This document shows, piece by piece, positions 50,213 to 58,288 of a stretch of 64,000 bases of DNA (positions are counted from its first letter, which is position 1; each line of letters starts with the position of its first letter). The position numbers and the translations under genes are program-made. Under the pieces are notes generated by a model. It worked only from the letters and a program-made list of their open reading frames with translations. It ran no database searches and was not told the origin of the DNA. The DNA is from a virus. The stretch is from positions 1-64,000 of the IMG/VR virus record IMGVR_UViG_3300027973_000031; one strand, 5' to 3'.

Positions 50213-52957
50213 ATGGCAAACACAGAAGAGTTTAATTTATTTTTTCCTTTTAACGAGCTAAACCCAGAAGGGTGGCTAAACGATTTTATTACGCCTCAAA
50301 TAATGAGAAACAAAGAAAGTGTTGCTTATTCTTTGTTGTACAACGATTTTTCAAAAATAATAGATAATTCAGCAGAACCAATAAAAACTATTTTGGAAAA
50401 AGAAAAATTATTTGAAGCATTTTTAAATGCCAATAAAAACAAATTTAAAAATGAAGAGAAATTTGTTTTTCTTAATGGAAAGTATTCTGATATTTTAGAA
50501 AATAATATTTCTACCGGTCATCTTGCAGCGGGTAATAGAGATGATTTAAAAGATTACATTTTATTTATGAATGGTATTAAACCGTTTCAAATGGCATTTA
50601 TTCAACCTTATGTAAAATTATATTATGGATGGAAAGATAATCCAAAAAATAAAAATGAACAATTCAAATTCGTAGAATTTCCGTTCTCTCAATATTTTGA
50701 ATTAGATAAAATTTTATCCAATCCAAATGCCTTTATGGAAGGGAGTGGTATAAAAAATGTTACAAACGATATTCAGTTTAATTTAGGAATTAAGAAAAAT
50801 TGTAATATTTCTATAAGTTATTTTTTTAGTAATATGAATATTCTAACTAGAAAAATACCGATGAAAGAAGGAGAGCCAGAACCAAAATATGGCTTCTCAT
50901 TTATGAAGTTGTTTTCCAATATAGGAATAAAAAAAGAAGTATTAAAATTGGAATATGGTTATTACGTTGACCCTGGGTTAGAACACCAGCATCAGATACC
51001 ATTAAAAATTTGTAATTACATTAATACTAGAGAAGTTAAAAAATTTGGACTACTAAAGACCTCTCATAATTTTAAGTTTAACAAAGAGGGCGGAGTTGAC
51101 ATATCTGTTACTTATGTAAATTTAGCAGAAGCATTTTTAGATTCAGATAATAACATAACGATTCCAGCAGATTCTTCTTCAAATAAGCAATTAATAAACG
51201 AATTAAAAGCAAAGTCTGCCGGTGCTGTTACTCTTCTATCTGAGTATAATCAAAATAAATTAAAGTTAGAAGAAACAAAAGAAAAGATAGAAAATCTTTT
51301 ATTGTATCAAATTAAAGACGCAGAGAAAGTTAAAAAAGGTCAAGATAGTATAGAAGATCTTCAAAAGACAAAAAAGAAAAGATTAGAAAATCTTCGTAAC
51401 TTAGAAACCGAAATTTCTAAAAATTTATCTTTGGTAAAGAGACAACTTGTTCCTTACTTTAAAGATGTCTTTGTTAAGACATTACAAAATAATTTTGATT
51501 TATATTCTATTTCTTTTAATACTAAAAAAGATGATAAGTTAAAATCTTATTCTTTAAACGCATCTTTAAATCTAATAAGTCCTGACGATGGCAGAGAAAT
51601 TAAGTTTTGTGATCTAGCATCTAAAGAATATAAATTAGATGATTTTTTTAGAAAAGATACGATCCCAGAAAATGTTAAAAATAAAATGGAGGGTATCCTA
51701 AACAGATTGTTTAACACTCCGAGGGAGCATATAAACTCTGATAAAAGAAGTGGACATATAGTTTTCTTTCCACTTAGAGCGCTCATAAGAGCCGCTTATC
51801 AAATGATAAATGAAGAAGTTAATCAAGAGCAGCTTTATGTTCCAACAATCTTATTTGGAAATTTAACTGCAAGAGTTTATGATAAAACATATAATATTAA
51901 TGCTGGCAATATTTTGATAGAATTAAACTACTTTCAAAGATGGATGCATAATAAATTTTATAATAAAGGATTTGTCGATATATCTTTTGGGCACTTTGTA
52001 AAAGAACTAATAGATGATTTAGTACCAGAAGTTTTATATAGAAATAAAACATATCCTCAGAATACAACCAGAATAACAGTACAAGATTTTAATCCTTCTT
52101 TCTATATTAAGAAGACTTGGAATAATACTAATTCAAAATGGTTCTTAGAACATACAGACCCAAACTCTGCATTTATGGCAGAGTTTGCTTCAAATATTAG
52201 AAACAACTTTTACGATGATAAAAATAGTGAACCACTAATTGTTTATTCAAAACTTAATATCTCAACTTTAAAAGAGACAACAGCAAATAATTTTTCTGTT
52301 TCTAATACAAGAGAATTGCAATTAAATGAAGCAGAAGATGCAAAAAACGGAATACCTCATTTAATAATCGGCTCAGACGGTGGAATGTTTTTGAGCGCTG
52401 ATTTCCAGCAAATTGATCTTAAAGGTCTTAGATCTGGTATTGCTTTGCAGGCTATGACAGATGAAAATAGTAGTTATTTCTTTTATCAGTACTCATTAAG
52501 TGCGGAAACTTTCGGAAGTTCTATCTTTAATCATGGTAGTATAATCTGTATTCCAACTCCTCCACTTGGACTAGCCGGATCAGAATACGACATAGGCATA
52601 GTCGGGTATTATAAAGTAAAGGGTCTAAAAGATTCTATTGATGCAAATGGCTCATACAAAAGCGTTGTATCAGGAGATTGGTTCTGGTCGGGAGGAAGAT
52701 ACGGTAAAAACGGTAAACCAACTACAGAAAATGATAATAAGGGACAAAAATTATCTCAAATATTAGATTATATACCGGCAGATACTTACGACCCAGCATC
52801 ATACATAGATCTTTTAATCAAAACAGACATAAAGACTTTAACTAATTTTGGCCTTAATACTAATAAACAAAAAACAAAAGGAAATAAAAATAAACCTAAA
52901 GAGCCAAATGTAAAGAAGCCACAAGATTATAGTGAAAAAGAAAACGCTAAAAAATAA
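50213..52957 (+). CDS. Large baseplate hub candidate, unassigned
   Basis: A 914-residue protein. The N-terminal 330 residues are mixed alpha/beta with strand-rich parts ('FQMAFIQPYVKLYYGW', 'GVDISVTYVNLAEAF'), which resemble hub barrel segments. Residues about 340-410 form a charged coiled coil ('KLKLEETKEKIENLLLYQIKDAEKVKKG'). Residues 530-870 are again beta-rich, and the tail is Lys/Asn-rich. It has no lysozyme-like Glu motif, so it is not an obvious gp5. Location one base after the gp53-like gene indicates a baseplate role. No family was recognised; a spike/hub scaffold is a guess. Confidence 0.5.
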   Translation: MANTEEFNLFFPFNELNPEGWLNDFITPQIMRNKESVAYSLLYNDFSKIIDNSAEPIKTILEKEKLFEAFLNANKNKFKNEEKFVFLNGKYSDILENNISTGHLAAGNRDDLKDYILFMNGIKPFQMAFIQPYVKLYYGWKDNPKNKNEQFKFVEFPFSQYFELDKILSNPNAFMEGSGIKNVTNDIQFNLGIKKNCNISISYFFSNMNILTRKIPMKEGEPEPKYGFSFMKLFSNIGIKKEVLKLEYGYYVDPGLEHQHQIPLKICNYINTREVKKFGLLKTSHNFKFNKEGGVDISVTYVNLAEAFLDSDNNITIPADSSSNKQLINELKAKSAGAVTLLSEYNQNKLKLEETKEKIENLLLYQIKDAEKVKKGQDSIEDLQKTKKKRLENLRNLETEISKNLSLVKRQLVPYFKDVFVKTLQNNFDLYSISFNTKKDDKLKSYSLNASLNLISPDDGREIKFCDLASKEYKLDDFFRKDTIPENVKNKMEGILNRLFNTPREHINSDKRSGHIVFFPLRALIRAAYQMINEEVNQEQLYVPTILFGNLTARVYDKTYNINAGNILIELNYFQRWMHNKFYNKGFVDISFGHFVKELIDDLVPEVLYRNKTYPQNTTRITVQDFNPSFYIKKTWNNTNSKWFLEHTDPNSAFMAEFASNIRNNFYDDKNSEPLIVYSKLNISTLKETTANNFSVSNTRELQLNEAEDAKNGIPHLIIGSDGGMFLSADFQQIDLKGLRSGIALQAMTDENSSYFFYQYSLSAETFGSSIFNHGSIICIPTPPLGLAGSEYDIGIVGYYKVKGLKDSIDANGSYKSVVSGDWFWSGGRYGKNGKPTTENDNKGQKLSQILDYIPADTYDPASYIDLLIKTDIKTLTNFGLNTNKQKTKGNKNKPKEPNVKKPQDYSEKENAKK

Positions 52958-52972
52958 TATAAGGTATAGAAA

Positions 52973-54226
52973 ATGCCAAATAAATTTAAAAATTTGTTTA
53001 ACGCTAGAAAAACATTAAATGAAAATTCCAATCCAACAGGAAAATTGGATGATTATTTATTTGAAGAATATTATGTTGATACTTGGTACAATAAACCATT
53101 TTATGGCAAGGTGGATACCAAAGGTAATGCTGTAATACCAAGAGAACAGAAACTTAAATTTGCAACATTTGCAACAGACCCTAAACAGATTCAAGCTTTT
53201 GACTTTGTAGCAGAACTTTTTAAAGATGTAAAGAGAGAATATGAGAGAAACTATAAACAAGGTAATCTTAGTAAAAGAAGCCAATTTTTTAAAGAAACAT
53301 TATCTCCTGTTGCTGGGTTTACAACTTCAAGACCTCTTTATTTAGAGAAATTAAAAAGCATCTATTCTTTATTTTTAGATTATATTGTTAATGATGGTTA
53401 TTTAAACAAAATAAATAATTACGAAATCTTCTTAGAAGAATTAAAAATTTTTCTTTTTGAAAAAGATTTTTATTTTACAAGAGCAGGATTCATAGAATCT
53501 AGAGAATTTTCTCCTTTACAAACGGGATTAGTACTAGATGTTTATTCAGGTAATGCTTCTGACTCAATTATAAAAGAAAAATTTTATAATGATATAAATT
53601 ATTCTGCATTTTTAGAATTATGTTTAAAACATGGTTTTATTTTAAATAAAGAAATTCCTTGGAGATTAACTTGCGACATACGACAAAAGTTGGTTGCAGA
53701 AAAAATAGCAGAAGAAACAAAAACATCAAAATTAAAAATTATACCAGAAGATTTAAAAGATAATCTTCAAAAATTGTTTGATGTTTATTATGAAAGAGTT
53801 ATACCGGTAGAAGAAAAAGATTATGATTATTATAGAGAATTTATTGTTGCATTAGAAACTTTTTATAAAAGTTTTACATTTCAATTTCCTACTTTTAAGA
53901 AACTAGAATTTGATAGATGTGAAAATGCAAAAGCTGTTAATAATGAAAAATCAAAAATTACTATGTTCTCTTCAACTTCTGAAATGCATAAGTTTTATAT
54001 TAAACTATTTTTTGAGATGAGAAAAATAGAAATAAGAGATAATATAAATGATCAAAATTTAGAATACTATACTTCAATTGCTTTGTCAAGATTTGATGAT
54101 CTGTACAAAGAAAACACTAAAAAGGCAGTATGTGAAGCTATTTCTATATTCAATAATAATGTTTCTACATTACCTTTCAGAGAAAGAAGTATAAAACAAG
54201 GAGGACCAATTCAAGGTCCAGCTTGA
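52973..54226 (+). CDS. Unassigned tail-region protein
   Basis: A 417-residue protein, charged, rich in Phe, Tyr, Lys and Glu, predicted to be helical. It begins 'KNLFNARKTLNENSNPTGKLDDYLFEEYYVDTWYNKPFYGKVD', has helical stretches around 60-160 and 230-320, and ends with a Gly/Pro-rich 'KQGGPIQGP'. A single 'C..A' pattern near the C-terminus is unremarkable. AAGGTATAG precedes the ATG. It is the last gene of the late tail block; an early-type promoter begins at its stop codon. No family was recognised. Confidence 0.45.
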   Translation: MPNKFKNLFNARKTLNENSNPTGKLDDYLFEEYYVDTWYNKPFYGKVDTKGNAVIPREQKLKFATFATDPKQIQAFDFVAELFKDVKREYERNYKQGNLSKRSQFFKETLSPVAGFTTSRPLYLEKLKSIYSLFLDYIVNDGYLNKINNYEIFLEELKIFLFEKDFYFTRAGFIESREFSPLQTGLVLDVYSGNASDSIIKEKFYNDINYSAFLELCLKHGFILNKEIPWRLTCDIRQKLVAEKIAEETKTSKLKIIPEDLKDNLQKLFDVYYERVIPVEEKDYDYYREFIVALETFYKSFTFQFPTFKKLEFDRCENAKAVNNEKSKITMFSSTSEMHKFYIKLFFEMRKIEIRDNINDQNLEYYTSIALSRFDDLYKENTKKAVCEAISIFNNNVSTLPFRERSIKQGGPIQGPA

Positions 54227-54251
54227 CACGAAATCTAAGATGCCATAAGAT
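54223..54251 (+). promoter_or_regulatory. Sigma70-like early promoter before the DNA polymerase
   Basis: A perfect -35 TTGACA (54223-54228), 17-base spacer and -10 TAAGAT (54246-54251). The -35 overlaps the stop codon of the tail gene. The -10 ends 6 bases before the ATG at 54258, so the mRNA may lack a leader. Its first 15 bases resemble the promoter at 59526. Confidence 0.75.
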
Positions 54252-54257
54252 GTGGTC

Positions 54258-55436
54258 ATGATTTTTGAACTAATTGATTCCAAGAAAATTTGCGATTCCT
54301 GCTACGTTGATGGAAAGGTGGTTCCGTTTGCGTCGGTAGATAATTTGACTCATTCCTGGGATTATAGCCCACTCATGGGTGACAAGCAATATGAACTTGC
54401 CTGTCTTTACGCTGGAACAAAGAATATTGAAGATGCCTGTTCTCACGAAATGAGAGAAAGGTATTTATTAATACGTTCAAAGCTAAGAGCGTACATGAAA
54501 TCGTTTATTACAGCTCAAGTCTCTCTTGATGAGAACTGCTTTTTTGATCTTGTACCGGTTTCTTTCATTCATGAATTATTTTCAGTTCGTTCTGCAATAA
54601 TGAATGAAATCTTCCAAACAAAGAAAAGACCGGAAAATTATGAATTTCTTTATAATCTTAATAAAATGCTGCACGAAATATCTCAAAATGATGTAAAAGT
54701 TGAGATGAAGAATCTTCCTGCTATTGGAGAAATTCGCAGTGCCAGCAAGATGAAGAAAAAAGTTAAATATAATATGTTTGGAACCGTAACTGGTCGTTTA
54801 TCTGCCGACCATGACAGTTTCTCGATTCTTACGATGAATAAGAACCTTCGCTGTATTGTCGAACCGACCAATGATTTCTTGTTGGAATTAGACTTTAACG
54901 CATTTGAACCAAGAGTCTTACTTGCTTTAAACGGAAAAAAACAACCAAATACAGATCTCCACGAATGGAATAAAGATAACATTTTTATTGGTACAAATCG
55001 TGATGGAGCTAAGAAGAGATTCCTTGCTTGGATGTACGATGAGAAGGGGACTACTACACTACCCCCTCAGCAGGATAAGAAGGTGAAGATCTTCTATGAC
55101 AAGAATGTTGTTCGTGACAAATATTATGACGGCTGTGTTGTTAAAAATTGCTATGGAAGAGAGATAAGGGCAGATAATGAGCACGCAATCAATTATATTC
55201 TACAAAGCACAGCTTCTGATTGTTTTTTGAGACAAGCAATTAAAGTAAATAAATTGTTAAAAGATAAAAAATCTTTTATTAAGTTTTTGGTTCACGATTC
55301 AATTGTGCTAGATATAGCAACAGAAGATAAAGATCTGGTTAAAGATATTTGTAATACATTTGCAAACACTGACTTTGGTAAATTTATGATTACTAAAAAA
55401 GTTGGTAAGAATTATGGAGACATGAAAAAACTATGA
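54258..55436 (+). CDS. Minimal family-A DNA polymerase (PolA-like, no exonuclease)
   Basis: 392 residues from the ATG at 54258; a GTG two codons earlier is rejected because it lies at the likely transcription start. PolA motifs: 'GTVTGRLS' (175-182), motif A 'LELDFNAFEPRVLL' with Asp212, motif B region 'RDGAKKRFLAWMY' (248-260), 'INYILQSTASDC' (311-322) and motif C 'VHDSIVLDI' (Asp347). Motif C usually reads HDE; here Glu is Ser348. There is no 3'-5' exonuclease domain and no separate 5'-3' domain, which is encoded at 59867. This would be the replicative polymerase or a repair enzyme. T4 itself uses a family-B enzyme. No ribosome binding site is present. Confidence 0.8.
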   Translation: MIFELIDSKKICDSCYVDGKVVPFASVDNLTHSWDYSPLMGDKQYELACLYAGTKNIEDACSHEMRERYLLIRSKLRAYMKSFITAQVSLDENCFFDLVPVSFIHELFSVRSAIMNEIFQTKKRPENYEFLYNLNKMLHEISQNDVKVEMKNLPAIGEIRSASKMKKKVKYNMFGTVTGRLSADHDSFSILTMNKNLRCIVEPTNDFLLELDFNAFEPRVLLALNGKKQPNTDLHEWNKDNIFIGTNRDGAKKRFLAWMYDEKGTTTLPPQQDKKVKIFYDKNVVRDKYYDGCVVKNCYGREIRADNEHAINYILQSTASDCFLRQAIKVNKLLKDKKSFIKFLVHDSIVLDIATEDKDLVKDICNTFANTDFGKFMITKKVGKNYGDMKKL

Positions 55437-56257
55437 ACATTCTAGGACTTGGCAAAGGTGGCTGTGCAATAGCGGACTTGTTCTCTCAATACCCAGAGTA
55501 TAAAGTTTTTAAAGCTGATGTTGGTTTAAAAGGTAAAAACTGTTTAAGTATCCCAGCTTGTAAAACGATAGAAGAATATGAAGAAAAACTACCAGAATTT
55601 AAGCCTTTGACAAAACTAAAAGGCGAGACCTTGTTAGTCTTATGCGGTGGAGGTAATATATCTGGTGCTTCTCTTAGAATACTTGAACAAGTAAAACATA
55701 CAAACATCACTGTTCTATATGTTCGACCAGACCCAAACTTAATTTCAACAGAGATAGCAGTAAAAGATAGAGCAATCTTTGGTATCCTTCAAGAGTTTAC
55801 AAGAAGCGGACTCTTTAAAAAAATGCTTCTTATTTCAAATCCTCAAGTAGAAAATTTGCTTGGCGGTTTATCAATCATGGAATACTATGATAGTTTAAAC
55901 AAAGTGATCGTATCAACAATTCACATGGTAAACTACCTGTTGACAGCAAAAGATGTCTTTGGCAAGATGTCAGCAGAAAGAGATGTGGACAGAATTTCTA
56001 CTGTCGGCATTTTAAATGTCGAAGATGGAACAGAAAATTACCTCTATAATTTGGCATCAGCAAGACAGAAAGTTTTTCTCTATGCAGTTAAACAAGAGGA
56101 CTTGACAACAAATAAAGAGTTGATTAAACTGATCCAACAGCAGACGAGAAATTCGTACTCTGGTACAGAGTTGGACATTTCGTACAAAATCACAACGACA
56201 AACTACGAATCCAACTTTGTCTATATTATTTCAAACACCAACATTATTCAAGAATAA
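55433..56257 (+). CDS. Possible tubulin/FtsZ-like protein
   Basis: A 274-residue protein. The N-terminus 'MNILGLGKGGCAIADLF' and the Gly-rich loop 'LVLCGGGNISGASLRILEQ' (69-87) match the order seen in tubulin/FtsZ GTPases: a first Gly-rich strand-loop, then a GGGTG[ST]G-like signature. Later 'EFTRSGLFKKMLLISNP' and 'LNKVIVSTIHMVNYL' fit the following helices. The signature is degenerate (Asn-Ile in place of Thr-Gly), so GTP binding is uncertain. Phage tubulins centre or carry phage DNA or capsids. It overlaps the polymerase gene by 4 bases and precedes the SSB, so it may work with replication. A Rossmann-like enzyme is the main alternative. Confidence 0.5.
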   Translation: MNILGLGKGGCAIADLFSQYPEYKVFKADVGLKGKNCLSIPACKTIEEYEEKLPEFKPLTKLKGETLLVLCGGGNISGASLRILEQVKHTNITVLYVRPDPNLISTEIAVKDRAIFGILQEFTRSGLFKKMLLISNPQVENLLGGLSIMEYYDSLNKVIVSTIHMVNYLLTAKDVFGKMSAERDVDRISTVGILNVEDGTENYLYNLASARQKVFLYAVKQEDLTTNKELIKLIQQQTRNSYSGTELDISYKITTTNYESNFVYIISNTNIIQE

Positions 56258-56268
56258 AGGAAAAAACA

Positions 56269-57018
56269 ATGGCTATTGATCTCAAAAAAATGCGTGAAAA
56301 ACTAAACAACCTCAACAACAAAAGTGGCGCAAAAGGTAAGACCACACAATACTGGAAGCCTCTTGACGGCGTGGATTCAACCATCCGTATTCTTCCAACT
56401 GATGACGGAGATCCTCTGAAAGAGTTCTATTTCCACTATCTTCGCACAGAGAAAAAGTTTCAAAGTGTTCTGTGTCCGAAGAAGAACTTTGGCGAGAACT
56501 GCCCAATGTGTGATCTGGTTTCCAAACTCTACAAAGAAGGTGATGAGGAAAGCCGTAAGCTCGCTAAGGACATGACTGCCAAGCAGCGTTTCTTCTCCCC
56601 GATCGTCGTTCGTGGCGAAGAAGATAAGGGTGCCCAAGTTTGGGGCTTCTCTAAGACCATCTACGAAGAACTTCTCAAACTAATGCTTAACCCTGAGTAT
56701 GGCGACATTACCGATACTGATGAAGGTTTGGACCTAGTTGTGTCTGTGTCCAAAAAGTCTGGTAAACTCTATCCAGAAACAAGTTTAACACCAAAACGTA
56801 AATCTTCTCCTCTCTCCATGAAGAAAGAGCTGATGACGGAACTAGTTAATCATGGTACTGATTTCGACTCGTTGTTTGAGCGAAAAACAGCAAGTCAAGT
56901 TGCCGAGATTCTTGATGAATTCCTTAATGGACCGAGCGATGAAGGAGGTGGTTCCACCAATGCTGCGGACGATGGCGGTGAAGATTTAGATTCCGCCCTG
57001 AAAGATCTTGGCGTATAG
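56269..57018 (+). CDS. 32: Single-stranded DNA-binding protein, T4 gp32-like
   Basis: A 249-residue protein. The basic N-terminal arm ('LKKMREKLNNLNNKSG') fits the cooperative part of gp32. The zinc site His56-x12-Cys69-x8-Cys78-x2-Cys81 nearly repeats T4's H64-C77-C87-C90 spacing. The core has 'YWKPLDGVDSTIRILP', and the C-terminus is an acidic Gly-rich tail ('GGEDLDSALKDLGV') that would contact replication and recombination partners. It coats unwound DNA for polymerase and UvsX. Its codons are more C-ending than those of its neighbours, as expected for a high-expression gene. AAAGGAAAAAAC precedes the ATG. A terminator follows. Confidence 0.88.
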   Translation: MAIDLKKMREKLNNLNNKSGAKGKTTQYWKPLDGVDSTIRILPTDDGDPLKEFYFHYLRTEKKFQSVLCPKKNFGENCPMCDLVSKLYKEGDEESRKLAKDMTAKQRFFSPIVVRGEEDKGAQVWGFSKTIYEELLKLMLNPEYGDITDTDEGLDLVVSVSKKSGKLYPETSLTPKRKSSPLSMKKELMTELVNHGTDFDSLFERKTASQVAEILDEFLNGPSDEGGGSTNAADDGGEDLDSALKDLGV

Positions 57019-57021
57019 TGC

Positions 57022-57050
57022 TTGACTAATTGGGGATGGTAGGGTAAAAT
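57022..57050 (+). promoter_or_regulatory. Sigma70-like promoter interlaced with a terminator (uvsX)
   Basis: TTGACT (57022-57027), 17-base spacer, TAAAAT (57045-57050). The -10 lies in the loop of the terminator hairpin at 57034. Drives the uvsX-like gene 30 bases downstream. Confidence 0.6.
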
Positions 57051-57066
57051 CTACCATCCTTTTTTA
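57034..57066 (+). terminator. Intrinsic terminator after SSB gene
   Basis: A 9-base stem, GGATGGTAG / CTACCATCC, loop GGTAAAAT, then TTTTTTATTT. Ends the polymerase-SSB transcript while its loop holds the -10 of the next promoter. Confidence 0.88.
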
Positions 57067-57079
57067 TTTGGAGAAATAA

Positions 57080-58234
57080 ATGGCAAACGTTAAAAAGAAA
57101 GACAAAGATGTTAAGGGAAGAATCTCAATAGATCAAATGAGAGATATTCTCAATAAGAAAGCGGGTAGTATTGTTGCCTACTCGCTAGAAGAAACAAACC
57201 CAACTGATGTTGAAGACTGGATTCCAACTGGTTCTCGTTGGCTTGACTCGATTATCTGTCGAGGAAAGTTGGCTGGTATTCCAATGGGTAAAATTGTAGA
57301 GCTTGCTGGTCTTGAATCTGCTGGTAAAAGCTATATGGCTGCACAAATTGCAGCTAATGCACAGAAGAAAGGAATAGATGTAATTTACTTTGACTCTGAA
57401 TCTGCAATCGCTTCTGACTTTATGGTAAAGGCAGGAGTTGATGTATCAAGACTGCTTTATGTACAAGCACGTTCGGTAGAATTTGTATTGGAAACAATTG
57501 AAGAATTACTTGCTAACAATCCAAGCAAGATGATGTTTATTTGGGACTCAATCGCATTTACTCCAACTGAGACAGATGTTGAAGGAGACTTCGATCCGCA
57601 GTCATCAATGGCAGTTAAACCGAGAATTCTATCAAAAGCGTTCTCTAAACTTATTCAGCCTTTGGCAAATAGTGGTAGCACTCTTCTGTGTCTCAACCAG
57701 CTGAAAACAAACATCACCAGAAGCCCGCAAGAGGCTCTCCTAAGCCCGTATTTTACTCCAGGCGGTAAAGCACTGGCTTATGCTTATTCACTAAGAATTT
57801 GGCTAACAGCAAGAAAAGGAAAGGCGAGCTTTCTACTTAATGATGCTGGATTTAGAGTTGGTAATGAAGTCAAAGCTAAGATTGAAAAGTCTAGATTTGG
57901 TACACAAGGTAGAGAGTGTACCTTTAAGATTCTTTGGGGCGGTGATGATGTTGCCGTTCAAGATGAAGAATCGTGGTTTGAAGCGATCAAGAACTCTGAT
58001 CAAATCAAGCAGACAGGAGCTTGGTATACACTGGTCTTTGATGATGGTAAAGAAGTTAAATTCCAGACCACAAAGTGGTTGGACATGTTAAAAGATCAAG
58101 CATTTAAGGACCAGATCCTTCGTTTGATGGAGAAAGAGGTCATTCAAAAGTTTGACTCAAGAGAAGGGCACGCAAAGAACTTTTACAATATCGATGGTGA
58201 AGATGAGTCTGATGTAGATTTTGAGGAAGAATAA
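57080..58234 (+). CDS. uvsX: RecA-like strand-exchange protein, T4 UvsX-like
   Basis: A 384-residue recombinase. Walker A 'GLESAGKS' (77-84), Walker B 'MMFIWDSIA' with Asp156, an 'NQLKTNI' segment corresponding to L2, and 'PGGKALAYAYSLRIWL' are the RecA core. A C-terminal acidic tail ('DGEDESDVDFEEE') follows. It forms filaments on ssDNA coated by the gp32-like protein and drives recombination-dependent replication, with the SbcD-SbcC protein making the ends. TTTGGAGAAATAA precedes the ATG. It has its own promoter. The gene is followed by a late-type box, so it ends an early transcript. Confidence 0.92.
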   Translation: MANVKKKDKDVKGRISIDQMRDILNKKAGSIVAYSLEETNPTDVEDWIPTGSRWLDSIICRGKLAGIPMGKIVELAGLESAGKSYMAAQIAANAQKKGIDVIYFDSESAIASDFMVKAGVDVSRLLYVQARSVEFVLETIEELLANNPSKMMFIWDSIAFTPTETDVEGDFDPQSSMAVKPRILSKAFSKLIQPLANSGSTLLCLNQLKTNITRSPQEALLSPYFTPGGKALAYAYSLRIWLTARKGKASFLLNDAGFRVGNEVKAKIEKSRFGTQGRECTFKILWGGDDVAVQDEESWFEAIKNSDQIKQTGAWYTLVFDDGKEVKFQTTKWLDMLKDQAFKDQILRLMEKEVIQKFDSREGHAKNFYNIDGEDESDVDFEEE

Positions 58235-58253
58235 GCTTTTTCTTGCCTAAGTG

Positions 58254-58262
58254 ACTATTTAT
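58254..58262 (+). promoter_or_regulatory. Late-promoter-like box ACTATTTAT inside the replication module
   Basis: An exact ACTATTTAT, 35 bases before the ATG at 58289. The leader has TATTCATAGGAGAAT (58270-58284), 15 bases identical to the leader of the tail sheath gene. Confidence 0.65.
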
Positions 58263-58288
58263 TTTTAGTTATTCATAGGAGAATAAAG

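Noticed and set aside
54252-54257. GTG start two codons before the polymerase ATG
   Set aside because: It lies between the -10 box and the likely transcription start, so it would not be on the mRNA.
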